Shown here piece after piece: positions 63,181-64,000 of a DNA stretch of 64,000 bases. Each line of letters begins with the position of its first letter. Position 1 is the stretch's first letter. The stretch lies in NCBI RefSeq assembly GCF_028009165.1, contig NC_079244.1, forward strand, positions 3,720,001 to 3,784,000, read 5' to 3'. The translations under genes were made by a program, and so were the position numbers. Below the pieces are notes generated by a model. It had not been told where the DNA came from. It did no database searches and saw only the letters and a program-made list of their open reading frames with translations. The DNA comes from Akanthomyces muscarius (taxonomy: Eukaryota > Ascomycota > Sordariomycetes > Hypocreales > Cordycipitaceae).

Positions 63181-64000
63181 GCCGCAGTATGTGTCTCGCT
63201 ATGACTGAACGCGAATGCGTGCTACGTTGGCGACGGCGTATTCGGTTGCCCTACGATGACTACCGCCATGCCAATTGTCAGAAGGAATTGAATTGATAAT
63301 CTCAAGACTCTTGGCTCATTTCTTCCTCGAATTAATGTTGACATGCTACCTTTGGTAAGATGGATAACTCGAGTACTGCTGAAGCTACGGATGATGGAGT
63401 GGCTCACGCCACAACCTGCCTGCAGACTACTTACTCGGGTCGCGAAACATTTCTGGGCTCGCTGATTGCTCGGTAACTTATAATTTTGCGACAGATATCT
63501 GGGCAGGATCATTCTGCTGATACTGAGTTCAGAGCTCGCCTTCTTCCACTATGTTTACGAAAACACCTGTAGAAATTAAGAATGCGAACATCCACTGCAG
63601 CTTAATTGTCCAAACCAATCAAATCCAGACGGTATGTGGCCTGAGAGCAGATATACCAGTCTTTATGTCATTGCGAACGGCCCTTTGTCAGCCGCCACCC
63701 ACAACAAACGGGTGGCAGCTTCGCCATGGCCGTTTTCCGATCCTTCATCTAAGCAGCGCACATTCACGATGCAGAAGCTCCCGGCAGAATCTCTGGGTCC
63801 TGTCATTTCGAATGCGGGTAGCTCCTACGAGTGGTACTTTGACCGAGCTTAAAACCCCGTGTTCGGCCTGGGATCCTACGCTGCAGTTTCGAGACAATGG
63901 CAGTCGATTGTCGAGCGGCGCACGTTCAGCTACCTTGCTCTAACACCCAAGCGCAAGACTGATGCATCGAACATTATGAAGGCAAAACCTGCGAGAAAAC
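63181..64000. other. right-edge region, nothing firm
   Basis: Two overlapping plus-strand frames (63551-63943 and 63634-63852) are open, but neither shows a recognisable domain or clear splice sites. A gene running off the right edge cannot be excluded. Confidence 0.4.

Overview
The window looks like nuclear DNA of a filamentous ascomycete, most likely a sordariomycete and probably Hypocreales. The evidence is: genes split by short GT-AG introns (44 to 105 bp, with one of 232 bp), most carrying CTAAC or CTGAC branch sites; strong G/C preference at third codon positions; a fungal Zn(II)2Cys6 regulator; and a proteinase-K-type secreted protease with an EPAPL-rich propeptide. The order-level guess rests on recalled protein styles, not on a search. 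No bacterial operon, CRISPR array, rRNA, convincing tRNA, intact transposon or secondary-metabolite core gene was seen.

Only ten genes are firm. Their spliced coding sequence sums to about 16 kb, roughly a quarter of the window. Left to right: a hexose transporter (+, 4289-6017) and a secreted GH31 alpha-glucosidase (+, 7941-10780), a plausible pair for cutting maltose-type sugars outside the cell and importing the glucose; a caspase-like/C2H2 zinc-finger fusion (-, 11292-13977); a patatin-like protein that lacks the nucleophilic serine (+, 20508-22509); a Zn(II)2Cys6 transcription factor (+, 29942-32572); a Gfo/Idh/MocA oxidoreductase (+, 34382-35526); a subtilisin-like protease (-, 35843-37207); a hot-dog thioesterase (-, 38713-39309) that shares a 0.6-kb divergent promoter region with an RluA/Pus9-type tRNA pseudouridine synthase (+, 39889-41439); and a fungal bZIP factor (+, 49037-49894).

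Weaker candidates are a partial exon pair at the left edge, an 81-residue ORF at 33688-33933, a 279-codon ORF at 56064-56903 and a frameshifted gene relic at 62748-63180.

Much of the rest is long intergenic DNA: 6.5 kb at 14.0-20.5 kb, 7.4 kb at 22.5-29.9 kb, 7.6 kb at 41.4-49.0 kb and 14 kb at 49.9-64.0 kb. It holds simple repeats, a three-copy 99-106 bp tandem repeat, a GC-rich hairpin, a 24-bp perfect palindrome of the TACCTAGG type and many copies of a TACTGGTA-like word. The observations most worth follow-up are the caspase-like/zinc-finger fusion and the serine-less patatin-like protein, which are adjacent, divergently transcribed genes.
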